Shown: piece by piece, positions 20,222-27,961 of the stretch
Layout of the letters: the number at the start of each line of letters is the position of its first letter
Position numbering within the stretch: position 1 is the stretch's first letter
Assembly: GCA_963770915.1 (NCBI GenBank)
Contig: CAVYRG010000001.1
Coordinates: 1,488,001-1,552,000 of the forward strand
Direction of reading: 5' to 3'
Length of the DNA stretch: 64,000 nt
Source: PALSA-270 sp963770915
Lineage (GTDB): Bacteria > Acidobacteriota > Terriglobia > Terriglobales > Acidobacteriaceae
Notes under the pieces: model-generated
What the model saw: the letters and a program-made list of their open reading frames with translations, nothing else
What the model was told of the DNA's origin: nothing
Databases searched by the model: none
Translations under genes and position numbers: made by a program

Positions 20222-20731
20222 CTACAGGTCCTCTTCGTTCTTGCCCCGCATCGCGGCCACATCGGCCCGGTTCCGCAGCAGCTTGAGCGCGTCAAATGTC
20301 GCCTTGATCACGTTATGCGGGTTGGTGGTGCCAATGGACTTGGTCAGCACATTCTGCACGCCCGCCGAAGTCATGACCGCCCGCACCGCGCCGCCCGCGA
20401 TCACACCCGTGCCTTCCGGCGCCGGCTTGAGCAGCACCCGGCCCGAGCCGAACCGCCCCAGCACCATATGCGGAATGCTGGTTTGCGTGAGATTGACCCT
20501 CATCAGGTTCTTCTTGGCCGATTCAATCCCCTTGCGTATCGCCTGCGGAACTTCTTTGGCCTTCCCCGAGCCGTATCCCACTACAGCTGCGCTGGGATCG
20601 CCCACGACCACCAGCGCGGCGAAGGACAGGTTTTTTCCGCCCTTGACCACCTTGGTGACGCGGTTGATGGCCACTACTTGGTCTTTCAGTTGATAGCTGT
20701 TCGCATCGAGTTTCTTAATGACAGTTGGCAT
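20222..20731 (-). CDS. rpsE: 30S ribosomal protein S5
   Basis: 169 aa. The double-stranded-RNA-like S5 N-domain has VVAINRVTKVVKGGKNLSFAALVVVGD and GYGSGKAKEVPQAIRKG; the C-domain has GTGVIAGGAVRAVMTSAGVQNVLTKSIGT. S5 contributes to decoding accuracy and the mRNA entry helicase. Intact. Confidence 0.98.
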   Translation of the reverse strand: MPTVIKKLDANSYQLKDQVVAINRVTKVVKGGKNLSFAALVVVGDPSAAVVGYGSGKAKEVPQAIRKGIESAKKNLMRVNLTQTSIPHMVLGRFGSGRVLLKPAPEGTGVIAGGAVRAVMTSAGVQNVLTKSIGTTNPHNVIKATFDALKLLRNRADVAAMRGKNEEDL

Positions 20732-20742
20732 GATCCTCGTCT

Positions 20743-20830
20743 GGTAATTGGGAAATTTGGTAATTTGGGAATTGTAAAATCCGTTTTTCCAATTTCCCGA
20801 CTACTCAATTTCACAATTACTCAATACTCT
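20743..20830. repeat. Class C short-period palindrome (rplR/rpsE)
   Basis: The left arm (20743-20774) is GGTAATTGGGAAATTTGG-like; the right arm (20789-20830) is CCAATTTCCCGACTACTC-like. It starts 5 nt after the rplR stop. Very AT-rich in a GC-rich context. Confidence 0.8.
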
Positions 20831-20835
20831 AAACC

Positions 20836-21201
20836 CTAAAATTTCAGTCCCGCTTCCCGCGCGGCGTCCGCCAGAGCTTTCACCCGGCCATGATAAATGT
20901 AGCCGCCGCGGTCAAACACTACTTGCTCGATTCCCTTGGCCTTGGCGCGATCGGCGATGGCTTTGCCCACCGCTTTCGCCGCCGCCACATTGCCCCCCGT
21001 GCGGCGCTCGCCCTTCTTGCCTTCCGAGGAATGCGCGGAGATGAGCGTGGCGCCCTTGTGATCGTCGATCAGCTGCACGTAAATATGATTCAGCGAACGA
21101 TACACGTTCAGCCGCGGACGTTCCGCCGTGCCCATGATCTTCTTGCGAATGCGCTCATGCACGTGCCGCCGGTTCGCGTTCTTAGATGTTTGTGTCAGCA
21201 T
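20836..21201 (-). CDS. rplR: 50S ribosomal protein L18
   Basis: 121 aa. RHVHERIRKKIMGTAERPRLNVYRSLNHIYVQLIDD and VVFDRGGYIYHGRVKALADAAREAGLKF are diagnostic. It binds 5S rRNA. Intact, between rplF and rpsE. Confidence 0.98.
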   Translation of the reverse strand: MLTQTSKNANRRHVHERIRKKIMGTAERPRLNVYRSLNHIYVQLIDDHKGATLISAHSSEGKKGERRTGGNVAAAKAVGKAIADRAKAKGIEQVVFDRGGYIYHGRVKALADAAREAGLKF

Positions 21202-21207
21202 GAATTC

Positions 21208-21305
21208 GGTCCTTGGCCGTTCGTCGTTGGTCGTTGGCCTAGAACTAAGAACGCCAAGTCCGCCGCGGGTTTAGCCAACGACGGACGACCAACGACCCAG
21301 GACGG
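21208..21305. repeat. Class B heptad palindrome (rplF/rplR)
   Basis: Left arm 21208-21239 (GGTCCTTGGCCGTTCGTC-like); right arm 21274-21305 (CCAACGACGGACGACC-like). The spacer contains CGCGGGTTTAGCC. The right arm ends at the base before the rplF stop codon. Confidence 0.86.
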
Positions 21306-21848
21306 CTATTTCGCTCCTGTCTTTCCTACCTTCTTCTTCAGCCGCTCGCCCACATAGCGCACGCCCTTGTTCTTGTAGGGGTCGGGCGGACGCAGGCCGC
21401 GCATCTCCGCCGCAACCTGGCCGACCTTCTGGCGGTCGATGCCGGTAACCGTAAAGCTTCGTCTGCTTGGGGTCGACCGCGACCTCAATCCCGGTGGGCA
21501 GCGGATACTCAATGGGATGCGAATACCCCAGGTTGAACACCACCGTGCCTTTGCCCTTCATTTCGGCCCGGTATCCGATGCCCACGATTTCCAGTTCCCT
21601 GGTCCAGCCTTTGGTCACGCCTTCGACCGCGTTGTTCACCAGTGCGCGGGCCAAGCCGTGCACCGCGGCTTGCGAGTCGTTTTCCCGCATTGGCCAGCAG
21701 TTCGCCGTCTTTTTGCTCCAGCGTGATGCCGGCCGGCAATGACGTGTCCAGCTTGCCTTTCGGCCCCTGCACGGCCACCGTGTTGCCTTCGATTTTGACC
21801 GTCACTCCCTTTGGGCAGCGGGATCGGTTTTCGTCCAATTCGTGACAT
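21306..21848 (-). CDS. rplF: 50S ribosomal protein L6 (about three apparent frameshifts)
   Basis: Reconstructed length is ~180 aa, correct for L6. Pieces in order: MSRIGRKPIPLPK; GVTVKIEGNTVAVQGPKGK; RALVNNAVEGVTKGWTREL with GYRAEMKGKGTVVFNLGYSH; and the C-terminal TVTGIDRQKVGQVAAEM followed by PPDPYKNKGVRYVGE. The frame changes at ~21802-21815, 21680-21692 and 21448-21458. L6 lies near the sarcin-ricin loop. All conserved blocks are retained, so the indels look like sequencing or assembly error. Confidence 0.92.
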
Positions 21849-21855
21849 AAAGTGA

Positions 21856-21913
21856 GCTTCTAGCTCCTAGCCTCTAGCTTACTGCTCCTAGCCAGCAGCT
21901 AGAAGCTGGTAGC
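21856..21913. repeat. Class D heptad palindrome (rpsH/rplF)
   Basis: The left arm is CTTCTAG, CTCCTAG, CCTCTAG, CTTACTG, CTCCTAG (7-bp period); the right arm is CAGCTAG, AAGCTGG. It starts 4 nt after the rpsH stop codon. Confidence 0.8.
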
Positions 21914-21917
21914 AGTT

Positions 21918-22317
21918 CTACCAAATCTCGCACAACAACTCGCCGCCCAGGCCCTGCTTGCGGGCCTGGCGCCCGGTCATCACGCCGCGCGGCGTAGTCA
22001 GAATATTGATGCCCATGCCGCCCAGCACGCGCGGAATCTCCGTACGCCGCACGTAGACCCGGCAACCTGGGCGCGAAACGCGCGTCCACGTTGGATATGG
22101 TGGCTTCGTTGTTGTTGCCGTACTTGAGGTAGATGCGCAAAATCTTGTGGCCTTCCTCCTCCGCTGCCTTGTAGTTGGAGATGTAGCCTTCTTCTTTCAG
22201 AATACGGGCGATCTCCAGCTTCAGCTTAGAGGCGGGAATATCCACCTTTTGATGCCGCGCGCTCACCGCGTTGCGGATGCGCGCCAGCATGTCCGCGACC
22301 GGATCGGTCAACCTCAT
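21918..22317 (-). CDS. rpsH: 30S ribosomal protein S8 (one apparent frameshift)
   Basis: MRLTDPVADMLARIRNAVSARHQKVDIPASKLKLEIA is in frame 1. After ATISNV the true product continues in another frame as RVSRPGCRVYVRRTEI, INILTTPRGVMTGRQARKQG and GELLCEIW, so the break lies at ~22066-22086. Start ATG 22317 is chosen because GGAG lies 9 nt upstream. S8 binds helix 21 of 16S rRNA and is a known autoregulator of spc operons in other bacteria. Confidence 0.92.
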
Positions 22318-22333
22318 CGTTTGCTTCTCCATA

Positions 22334-22393
22334 CCCGCCGCAGCGGGTGCCCCATCCTAAATCCCGCGCCTTGTGCGGGACTTAGGGTGGGCC
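22334..22393. repeat. Class H palindrome with adjoining small hairpin
   Basis: A CCCGC-CGCA-GCGGG hairpin is followed by CCCATCCTAAATCCCGCGCC facing GTGCGGGACTTAGGGTGGG. The same design occurs at 13040-13082. It lies in the rpsN/rpsH gap. Confidence 0.75.
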
Positions 22394-22405
22394 AGTTCAA
22401 ATCTT

Positions 22406-22650
22406 CTACCAGGACGACTTCGAGACCCCGGGAATCTCCCCGCGCAGCGCCAGCCCCCGGAAACACAGGCGGCAGATGCCGAACTTGCGGAGGTAGGCCC
22501 GCGGCCGCCCGCAAATCTTGCAGCGGTTGTGCAGGCGCGTGGAAAATTTCGGCCGCGCTTCTTTGACCGCGCGCTTGACTTATTTTCTTCATGCGCCGTA
22601 TCAAACTTCTTCTGAATTTTCGCGTCCTTCACCCGCTTTGCTGTCGTCAA
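22406..22650 (-). CDS. rpsN: 30S ribosomal protein S14, zinc type (apparent frameshift)
   Basis: The C-terminal part reads FSTRLHNRCKICGRPRAYL, RKFGICRLCFRGLALRGEIP, GVSKSSW: the C-x2-C...C-x2-C zinc ribbon of S14 type Z. The N-terminus is uncertain. A TTG start at 22650 has GGAG 7-8 nt upstream and reads TTAKRVKDAKIQKKFDTAHE in another frame, requiring an indel at ~22555-22590. An internal ATG at ~22588 (MKKISQAR) would give a family-typical 61 aa but also needs a shift and lacks a ribosome-binding site. Confidence 0.88.
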
Positions 22651-22707
22651 TTGAGCTCCTTCACAACCACGTAGCGCTACGTCCCTACGATCTCTACATC
22701 TCTCATC

Positions 22708-23330
22708 TCACGCCCGGAACGGCATGCCCAAATGCTTCAGCAGCTTCCGCGCCTCATCGTCGCTGCGGGCCGTGGTGACGATGGTGACGTTCATGCCCTT
22801 CAGCTTGTCCACCTTGGCGTAATCAATCTCCGGGAAAATCAGCTGGTCGTGCAAACCCAGCGTGTAATTGCCGCGCCCGTCGAAGGACTTGGTCGACACC
22901 CCGCGGAAATCGCGCACCCGTGGCAGCACCACATTCACCAGCCGGTCGAAAAACTCGTACATGCGATCGCCGCGCAGCGTCACCATGGCGCCGATCGACT
23001 GGCCCTCGCGCACTTTGAAGGCCGCGATCGACTTCTTGGCCTTCGTGATCACCGGCTTCTGCCCGGTGATCTGACCAAGCTCATGCACCGCCGGATCCAG
23101 CACCTTGGCATTCTGCGTGGCCTCGCCCATGCCCATGTTGACGACGATTTTGTGCAGATGCGGCACCGCCATGGGATTCGCGCGCTCGAGCTCCTTCATC
23201 AGCGTGGGCGCAACTTCCTTGCGTGAAGCGCTCCTTGAGCCGCGGCGTTTCCTTCGCGCTGTGGCGCGCGACTTCCGGAGCCTTTCTGCTCCTGCGCCTC
23301 GCCCTTCTTCTCTTTTTTGTCCTTCGCCAT
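22708..23330 (-). CDS. rplE: 50S ribosomal protein L5 (two apparent frameshifts)
   Basis: The main L5 body is intact from MKELERANPMAVPHLHKIVV through GMGEATQNAKVL, VREGQSIGAMVTLRG, RDFRGVSTKSFDGRGNYTLG to HLGMPFRA. Upstream, the expected PRLKERFTRKEVAPTL is split over frames, with indels at ~23215-23225 and ~23240-23252. An ATG at 23330 adds a Lys/Glu-rich N-terminal extension (MAKDKKEKKGEAQEQKG) not found in typical L5. L5 binds 5S rRNA and contacts P-site tRNA. Confidence 0.92.
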
Positions 23331-23346
23331 TGCTTTAATCCGATTG

Positions 23347-23440
23347 CGTAATTTTGTAATCAGGCAATTTTGTAAGTTGAAAACCCATGACACCCGATGC
23401 GGCGGTCTTCAAATTACTCAATTTCCAAATTACCCAATTT
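23347..23440. repeat. Class C palindrome, 8-bp period (rplX/rplE)
   Basis: The left arm is TAATTTTG, TAATCAGG, CAATTTTG, TAAGTTG; the right arm is CAAATTACTCAATTTCC and similar. The element overlaps the rplX stop codon by 2 nt. Confidence 0.82.
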
Positions 23441-23789
23441 AAAAATCTACTTTTCCAGCGTCGTATCCGCACTTCTTGCAGACTCGCACTTTGCGCCCGC
23501 CGCGCTCTTCGTGCCCAATGCGCACCGGACCGCAGCTGGCGCACACTAGCTGAACACTGGACAGTGAAATCCAGCTCTCCTGGTCCGCGATGCCGCCCTT
23601 CACGTTGTGTTGCGGATTGGGGCGAACATGCTTCTTCACCACCATGACGTGCTCTACCAGAGCCCTGCCCTCGTCCGGGAACACGCGCAGGACGCGTCCC
23701 TCCTTGCCTCTATCGCGCCCGGCCATGACCTTCACGATGTCGTTCCGCCGGATATCGACTCGTTTATGTGCGGTTGCCACTGTTCTCAT
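23439..23789 (-). CDS. rplX: 50S ribosomal protein L24
   Basis: 116 aa. The KOW motif region RRNDIVKVMAGRDRGKEGRVLRVFPDEGRALVEHVMVVKKHVRP is diagnostic. The C-terminus carries a CASCG ... CKKCG zinc-ribbon-like pair. ATG 23789 is chosen as start; the longer frame to 23864 is a translated class C repeat. L24 initiates 50S assembly at the tunnel exit. Confidence 0.96.
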   Translation of the reverse strand: MRTVATAHKRVDIRRNDIVKVMAGRDRGKEGRVLRVFPDEGRALVEHVMVVKKHVRPNPQHNVKGGIADQESWISLSSVQLVCASCGPVRIGHEERGGRKVRVCKKCGYDAGKVDF

Positions 23790-23800
23790 TTGAGTCCCAT

Positions 23801-23896
23801 TTGGCAATTTTGTAATCGGGTAATTTGGCAATTGAAAGCCAAACCACCCCTGCTTCGCCTTCAAATTACAAAATCACCCGATTACTAAATTACAAA
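23801..23896. repeat. Class C palindrome, 8-bp period (rplN/rplX)
   Basis: The left arm is CAATTTTG, TAATCGGG, TAATTTGG, CAATTGAA; the right arm is TTCAAATTACAAAATCACCC-like. It starts 4 nt after the rplN stop. Confidence 0.83.
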
Positions 23897-23900
23897 CTTC

Positions 23901-24272
23901 CTACAGCACTTCCGGAGCCAGGCTGACGATCTTCAAAAACTTTTTTTCGCGCAGCTCGCGCGCCACCGGCCCGAACACACGCGTCCCCACCGGCTCGCCG
24001 CCCTCGTTGATCAGCACCGCCGCGTTCTGGTCGAAGCGGATATAGGTTCCATCGCGCCGCCGGTATTCCTTGCGGGTGCGCACAATCACCGCCTTGACCA
24101 CGGTTCCCTTCTTCACCTGGCCATCGGGCGAGGCTTCTTTTACGCTGGCGGTGATCACGTCGCCCAGGCTGGCGTTCAATCCCGTGGCCCCGCCCAGCGG
24201 CAGGATCATCTGCAGCTTGCGGGCGCCGGAATTGTCGGCGACCTCGAGCATCGACCTCATCATCACAGCCAT
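23901..24272 (-). CDS. rplN: 50S ribosomal protein L14
   Basis: 123 aa. MLEVADNSGARKLQMILPLGG, GDVITASVKEASPDGQVKKG, VVRTRKEYRRRDGTYIRFDQNAAVLI and FGPVARELREKKFLKIVSLAPEVL are all canonical. It forms inter-subunit bridges with the 30S subunit. Intact. Confidence 0.98.
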   Translation of the reverse strand: MAVMMRSMLEVADNSGARKLQMILPLGGATGLNASLGDVITASVKEASPDGQVKKGTVVKAVIVRTRKEYRRRDGTYIRFDQNAAVLINEGGEPVGTRVFGPVARELREKKFLKIVSLAPEVL

Positions 24273-24292
24273 ATCCGGTCTCCTGTGCGCGC

Positions 24293-24595
24293 CTAGTTCG
24301 TTTCTGCTGAGGCCTTTTCCGCCGACAGCTGGCTGCGCCGCACAATTTCCTTGAGCCGCCAGCGCTTCAGCTTGGAAAGCGGACGGCTCTCTTCCAGCCG
24401 CACCACGTCGCCCACGTGCGCTTCATTCTTCTCGTCGTGCGCATAGAACTTCTTGTCCTTCGAGACCACCCGCCCGTAGAACGGATGCGCCTTCTTGCGC
24501 ACCACCTCGACGACGATCGTCTTTTGCATGCGGCTGGAGACGACTTCGCCCACCACCTCTTTGCGCCGTCCCTGCGCGGCTGCGGTTTCGCTCAT
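24293..24595 (-). CDS. rpsQ: 30S ribosomal protein S17
   Basis: 100 aa. GEVVSSRMQKTIVVEVVRKKAHPFYGRVVSKDKKFYAHDE and VRLEESRPLSKLKRWRLKEIV match S17. The start overlaps the rpmC stop (TAATG), so the two are translationally coupled. Confidence 0.97.
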   Translation of the reverse strand: MSETAAAQGRRKEVVGEVVSSRMQKTIVVEVVRKKAHPFYGRVVSKDKKFYAHDEKNEAHVGDVVRLEESRPLSKLKRWRLKEIVRRSQLSAEKASAETN

Positions 24596-24804
24596 TACTT
24601 CGTCTCCGTTGCCGCGGCGATCTCGCGCTCGCGCGCGATGGTCTTTACCCGCGCAATGTCCTTGCGCAGCCCGCGGATCTTCTTCAAGCTTTCGGTCTGC
24701 CCCATGTTCAGCTGAAACTTCAGCTTAAAGAGCTGATCGTTGAGATCGCGCTCCTGCTGGCGTAACTCGTCATCGGTCAAATTGCGAACTTTTTCGGCTT
24801 TCAT
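24595..24804 (-). CDS. rpmC: 50S ribosomal protein L29
   Basis: 69 aa, two-helix protein: VRNLTDDELRQQERDLNDQLFKLKFQLNMGQTES and KKIRGLRKDIARVKTIARE. Part of the tunnel exit platform. Overlaps rpsQ by one base. Confidence 0.97.
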   Translation of the reverse strand: MKAEKVRNLTDDELRQQERDLNDQLFKLKFQLNMGQTESLKKIRGLRKDIARVKTIAREREIAAATETK

Positions 24805-24808
24805 AAAT

Positions 24809-24832
24809 CAGTTCCCGGTTCCCGGTTCTCAG
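24809..24832. repeat. Class A heptad half-element (rplP/rpmC)
   Basis: CAGTTCCCGGTTCCCGG-like units just upstream of rpmC in transcript order; one arm only. Confidence 0.55.
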
Positions 24833-24840
24833 TGTCACGC

Positions 24841-25260
24841 TCAGTGTGCCGCCGACCGCCGTTTCACAAACGATGTGCGCAGCGCCAGCTTGTGCGACGC
24901 CAGACGCATGGCTTCGGCCGCGTCCTGCAGGGTCACGCCCTCCATCTCGAACAAAATCTTCCCCGGCCGCACCACCGCGACCCAGTGATCGGGCGCGCCT
25001 TTGCCCTTGCCCATGCGGGTTTCGGCGGGCTTTTTGGTGACCGGCTTGTCGGGAAACAGCCGAATCCAGATCTTGCCCCCGCGTTTGACGAAGCGCGTCA
25101 TGGCCACGCGGCTGGCTTCGATCTGCCGGTCCGTGATCCAGCCCGGCTCCAGCACCTTCAGCCCGTAATCCCCGAAAGCCAGCTCGCTGCCGCGCCAGGC
25201 CTTGCCCGTCATGCGTCCGCGCTGCTGCTTGCGGTACTTCACTTTCTTCGGCATCAACAT
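24841..25260 (-). CDS. rplP: 50S ribosomal protein L16
   Basis: 139 aa. MLMPKKVKYRKQQRGRMTG, FGDYGLKVLEPGWITDRQIEASRVAMTRFVKRGGKIWIR, PDKPVTKKPAETRMGKGKGAPDHWVAVV are canonical. Start ATG 25260 gives the family-typical MLxPKR beginning; further in-frame upstream sequence is repeat-derived. It contacts A-site tRNA. Confidence 0.97.
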   Translation of the reverse strand: MLMPKKVKYRKQQRGRMTGKAWRGSELAFGDYGLKVLEPGWITDRQIEASRVAMTRFVKRGGKIWIRLFPDKPVTKKPAETRMGKGKGAPDHWVAVVRPGKILFEMEGVTLQDAAEAMRLASHKLALRTSFVKRRSAAH

Positions 25261-25267
25261 AAAAAAT

Positions 25268-25353
25268 GTCCTTGGTCGTCGGTCGTTGGTCCTTTGCAAA
25301 CCCTAGGGTGCGTTCGTCTTTGCCCACGACGAACGACCAAGGACCAACGACTG
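25268..25353. repeat. Class B heptad palindrome (rpsC/rplP)
   Basis: The left arm is GTCCTTG, GTCGTCG, GTCGTTG, GTCCTTT; the right arm is CACGACGAACGACCAAGGACC-like. It starts 5 nt after the rpsC stop. Confidence 0.85.
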
Positions 25354-25358
25354 GTTTC

Positions 25359-26021
25359 CTAAAATGCTCCCGCGTGCTGCGGCTCGCGCTTCTTGGCGGG
25401 CAGAATCTCGCCCTTGTACACCCAGCACTTCACGCCGATCACACCGTAGGTGGTTCGCGCCTCGGTGAACCCATAGTCAATGTCCGCGCGCAACGTGTGC
25501 AGCGGCAGCCGCCCCTGCAGATACCACTCCGAACGCGCGATTTCGTTACCATTCAGCCGTCCGCTTACCCGCACCTTGATTCCCTTGCAGCCAAAACGCA
25601 GCGCCGAATCCACCGCCTTGCGCATGGCGCGGCGGAAGCCGACGCGCTTTTCCAGCTGCAGCGCGATCGACTCCGACACCAGCTGCGCGTCGAGCTCCGG
25701 CTTGTGCACTTCCTGGATATCGACGTACACCTCGCGGTTGGTGCGCTTCTGCACGTCCTGCTTCAGCTTGTCGATCTCTGCGCCCTTGCGTCCGATGATG
25801 ATGCCCGGCCGCGCCGTCTTGATAATGACACGCAGCTTGTTGCCCGGCCGCTCGATCTCAATCGAGCTGACCCCCGCCGACTTGAGCTTCTCTTTCAGCT
25901 CCGTCTTCAGCCTGACGTCTTCGAGCAACAGCTTGTCGTAATCCTTCTCGACAAACCAGCGTGATTTCCACGGCTTGGTATAGCCAAGCCGGAACCCGTA
26001 AGGATGAACCTTCTGTCCCAT
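25359..26021 (-). CDS. rpsC: 30S ribosomal protein S3
   Basis: 220 aa. MGQKVHPYGFRLGYTKPWKSRW, KH domain with ARPGIIIGRKGAEIDKLKQDV, and C-domain GCKGIKVRVSGRLNGNEIARSEW and KCWVYKGEIL. Start ATG 26021 has GGGAG 7 nt upstream. S3 lines the mRNA entry channel. Confidence 0.98.
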   Translation of the reverse strand: MGQKVHPYGFRLGYTKPWKSRWFVEKDYDKLLLEDVRLKTELKEKLKSAGVSSIEIERPGNKLRVIIKTARPGIIIGRKGAEIDKLKQDVQKRTNREVYVDIQEVHKPELDAQLVSESIALQLEKRVGFRRAMRKAVDSALRFGCKGIKVRVSGRLNGNEIARSEWYLQGRLPLHTLRADIDYGFTEARTTYGVIGVKCWVYKGEILPAKKREPQHAGAF

Positions 26022-26059
26022 CGTTGCTCCCACGCACCGGGGCGGCCCCGACGCGATCT

Positions 26060-26533
26060 CTACTTCGCTACCGCTTTTTTCTTGCCTGTCTTGGCGACTG
26101 CTTTCTTCGCCGGCGCCTTCTTCTTGGCCGCCGCCGCGCTGGGCGCCGCATCTTCCGCCGTCGTCACCAAACCTTCGCGGTCCTTGCCGCGTTCGGCCAG
26201 CACCAGCTCGATATGCGAGATGCGCCGCACATAACGGAAGGCGCGTCCCTGCGGCGCCGGCCGAATCCGCTTCATGCGGGGGCCGTCGTTGGCCACCGCG
26301 CGCTTGACGTAGAGGCTGTCCACGTCCACATCCACGCCCTTCTCCGCGCTGAGGTAGTTCGCGTTCTCCACCGCCGAGCGCAACAGCTTTTCCACCGTCG
26401 CCGCTACCCGCTTGCGGGTGAAGGCCAGCGTGTTCAGTGCATCCTCGGCGCGCCGGCCCTTGATCAGGTCCAGCACCAGCCGCGCCTTCTGTGGCGAGAC
26501 GCGCATGAACCGGGCTTGAGCTCGAAATTCCAT
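26060..26533 (-). CDS. rplV: 50S ribosomal protein L22 with Lys/Ala tail
   Basis: 157 aa against ~110-120 typically. The core ARFMRVSPQKARLVLDLIKGR, AEDALNTLAFTRKRVAATVEKLL, VDSLYVKRAVANDGPRMKRI and RPAPQGRAFRYVRRISHIELVL is standard. The last ~40 residues are Lys/Ala-rich (KKKAPAKKAVAKTGKKKAVAK), a histone-H1-like tail. L22 lines the exit tunnel constriction. Confidence 0.97.
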   Translation of the reverse strand: MEFRAQARFMRVSPQKARLVLDLIKGRRAEDALNTLAFTRKRVAATVEKLLRSAVENANYLSAEKGVDVDVDSLYVKRAVANDGPRMKRIRPAPQGRAFRYVRRISHIELVLAERGKDREGLVTTAEDAAPSAAAAKKKAPAKKAVAKTGKKKAVAK

Positions 26534-26550
26534 AGTCGCTCTTTCCTAAC

Positions 26551-26904
26551 TTATGCTTTCGGCGCCGGGGCTGCCGCTGCAGCCGGAGCCGGCGCTCCCG
26601 GACCGCCAGGGATGCCGGCCGGCCTCGCCGCCGTTTCCGTGGCTGCCTTCATCGAGTGTCCCTTGAACTGGCGGGTAAAGCTGAACTCGCCCAGCTTGTG
26701 TCCCACCATGTTTTCCGTGACGTACACCGGAATGAATTTTTTTCCGTTGTGCACCGCGATGGTATGCCCCACCATCTCCGGAATCACGGTCGAGCGCCGC
26801 GACCAGGTGCGCAGCACTTTCTTCTCGTTGCGCGAATTCATCCCGTCCACCCGCTTCTGCAGGTACTCGTCGATGAACGCGCCTTTTTTTGTCGAACGTG
26901 CCAT
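26551..26904 (-). CDS. rpsS: 30S ribosomal protein S19 with Ala/Pro tail
   Basis: 117 aa against ~92 typically. The core MARSTKKGAFIDEYLQKRVD, TWSRRSTVIPEMVGHTIAVHNGKKFIPVYVTENMVGHKLGEFS and TRQFKGHS is standard. The final ~28 residues are a low-complexity Gly/Pro/Ala tail (PGGPGAPAPAAAAAPAPKA). S19 lies in the 30S head beside bridge B1a. Confidence 0.97.
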   Translation of the reverse strand: MARSTKKGAFIDEYLQKRVDGMNSRNEKKVLRTWSRRSTVIPEMVGHTIAVHNGKKFIPVYVTENMVGHKLGEFSFTRQFKGHSMKAATETAARPAGIPGGPGAPAPAAAAAPAPKA

Positions 26905-26909
26905 AAAGT

Positions 26910-27028
26910 CAGCTTCTAGCTGTTAGCTCCTAACTCTTAGCGAAACCCTTAACACTTGTCATTCCGAGGACTTCAAGCCCGTGGAATCTGCTTTTGCGCC
27001 CGGCGCACGACCAAGGACCAATGACGCG
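26910..27028. repeat. Composite repeat: class D arm, class G palindrome, class B arm
   Basis: In the rplB/rpsS gap three repeat classes lie side by side: CTTCTAG-type heptads (26910-26942), a TTGTCATTCCGAGG...GTGGAATCTGC REP-like palindrome (26956-26991), and a CACGACCAAGGACCAATG heptad arm (27003-27028). It starts 4 nt after the rplB stop. Confidence 0.78.
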
Positions 27029-27032
27029 CCAC

Positions 27033-27857
27033 CTACTTCGAGCGCCGCGAAACAATGAACGCATCGGTGCGCTTATTGTTGCGCGTCTTGTAGCCGCGCG
27101 TCGGCTGGCCCCAAGGCGTCACCGGATGCCGCCCGCCGGAAGTCTTGCCTTCGCCGCCGCCGTGCGGATGGTCGACCGGATTCATCGAAACGCCCCGGTT
27201 ATGCGGACGCTTCCCCAGCCAGCGCGAACGCCCCGCCTTGCCGATCGTGACGTTCTCGTGATCGAGATTGCCCACTTGCCCGATGGTCGCCATGCAATCC
27301 TGCGCCACTTTGCGAGTCTCGCCCGAAGGCAGCTTCACCAGGGCGTACTCGCCCTCTTTCGCGACCAGCTGTGCCGCCCCGCCCGCCGAGCGCACCATCT
27401 GCGCGCCCTTGCCCGGCTTCAACTCTAGGTTATGAATCGTGGTGCCTGGAGGAATATTCTTCAATGGCAGCGAGTTGCCCACCAGAATGTCAGCCTCCGG
27501 CCCGCTGACGACTTTTTGCCCAACTTTCAATCCATCCGGCTGCAGAATGTAGCGCTTTTCGCCGTCCGCGTACGCCAGCAGAGCGATGCGCGCCGAGCGG
27601 TTAGGATCGTATTCGATGGTCGCCACCGTCGCCGGGATGCCGATCTTGTCGCGCTTGAAGTCGATGATGCGCAGCTTGCGCTTATGCCCGCCGCCGATGA
27701 ACCGCATCGTCGTGTCGCCCGAATTGCGCCGCCCGCCGGTGCGCGGCTTCGGCTCCACGAGCGGCTTATGCGGCTGCTTCGACGTAATGTCATCGTTCAC
27801 CAGCGTCGTGCGGTAGCGCAGCGTCTGGGTTCGCGGTCGATAAGTCTTAATGGGCAT
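27033..27857 (-). CDS. rplB: 50S ribosomal protein L2
   Basis: 274 aa. MPIKTYRPRTQTLRYRTTLV, GRRNSGDTTMRFIGGGHKRKLRIIDFKRD and the catalytic-centre segment RGVSMNPVDHPHGGGEGKTSGG with conserved His. Needed for peptidyl transferase activity and subunit association. Intact. Confidence 0.98.
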   Translation of the reverse strand: MPIKTYRPRTQTLRYRTTLVNDDITSKQPHKPLVEPKPRTGGRRNSGDTTMRFIGGGHKRKLRIIDFKRDKIGIPATVATIEYDPNRSARIALLAYADGEKRYILQPDGLKVGQKVVSGPEADILVGNSLPLKNIPPGTTIHNLELKPGKGAQMVRSAGGAAQLVAKEGEYALVKLPSGETRKVAQDCMATIGQVGNLDHENVTIGKAGRSRWLGKRPHNRGVSMNPVDHPHGGGEGKTSGGRHPVTPWGQPTRGYKTRNNKRTDAFIVSRRSK

Positions 27858-27874
27858 ATGAAACTCTCAAACTG

Positions 27875-27961
27875 CCGTCGTTGGTCGTTGGTCGTTGGTC
27901 CTTGGTCGTTGGCGAAGACGCGGTTCAGCCAAGGACCGACGACCAACGGCCAACGACTGCC
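27875..27961. repeat. Class B heptad palindrome (rplW/rplB), best-formed copy
   Basis: The left arm is five 7-bp units (GTCGTTG x3, GTCCTTG, GTCGTTG); the right arm is CCAAGGA, CCGACGA, CCAACGG, CCAACGA, CTGCC. The ~15-bp spacer contains CGCGGTTCAGCC. The right arm directly abuts the rplW stop codon. Confidence 0.9.

Noticed and set aside
23790..23864. N-terminal extension of L24
   Set aside because: The extra residues (FQLPNYPITKLPN) are a translated class C repeat; ATG 23789 gives the normal N-terminus.
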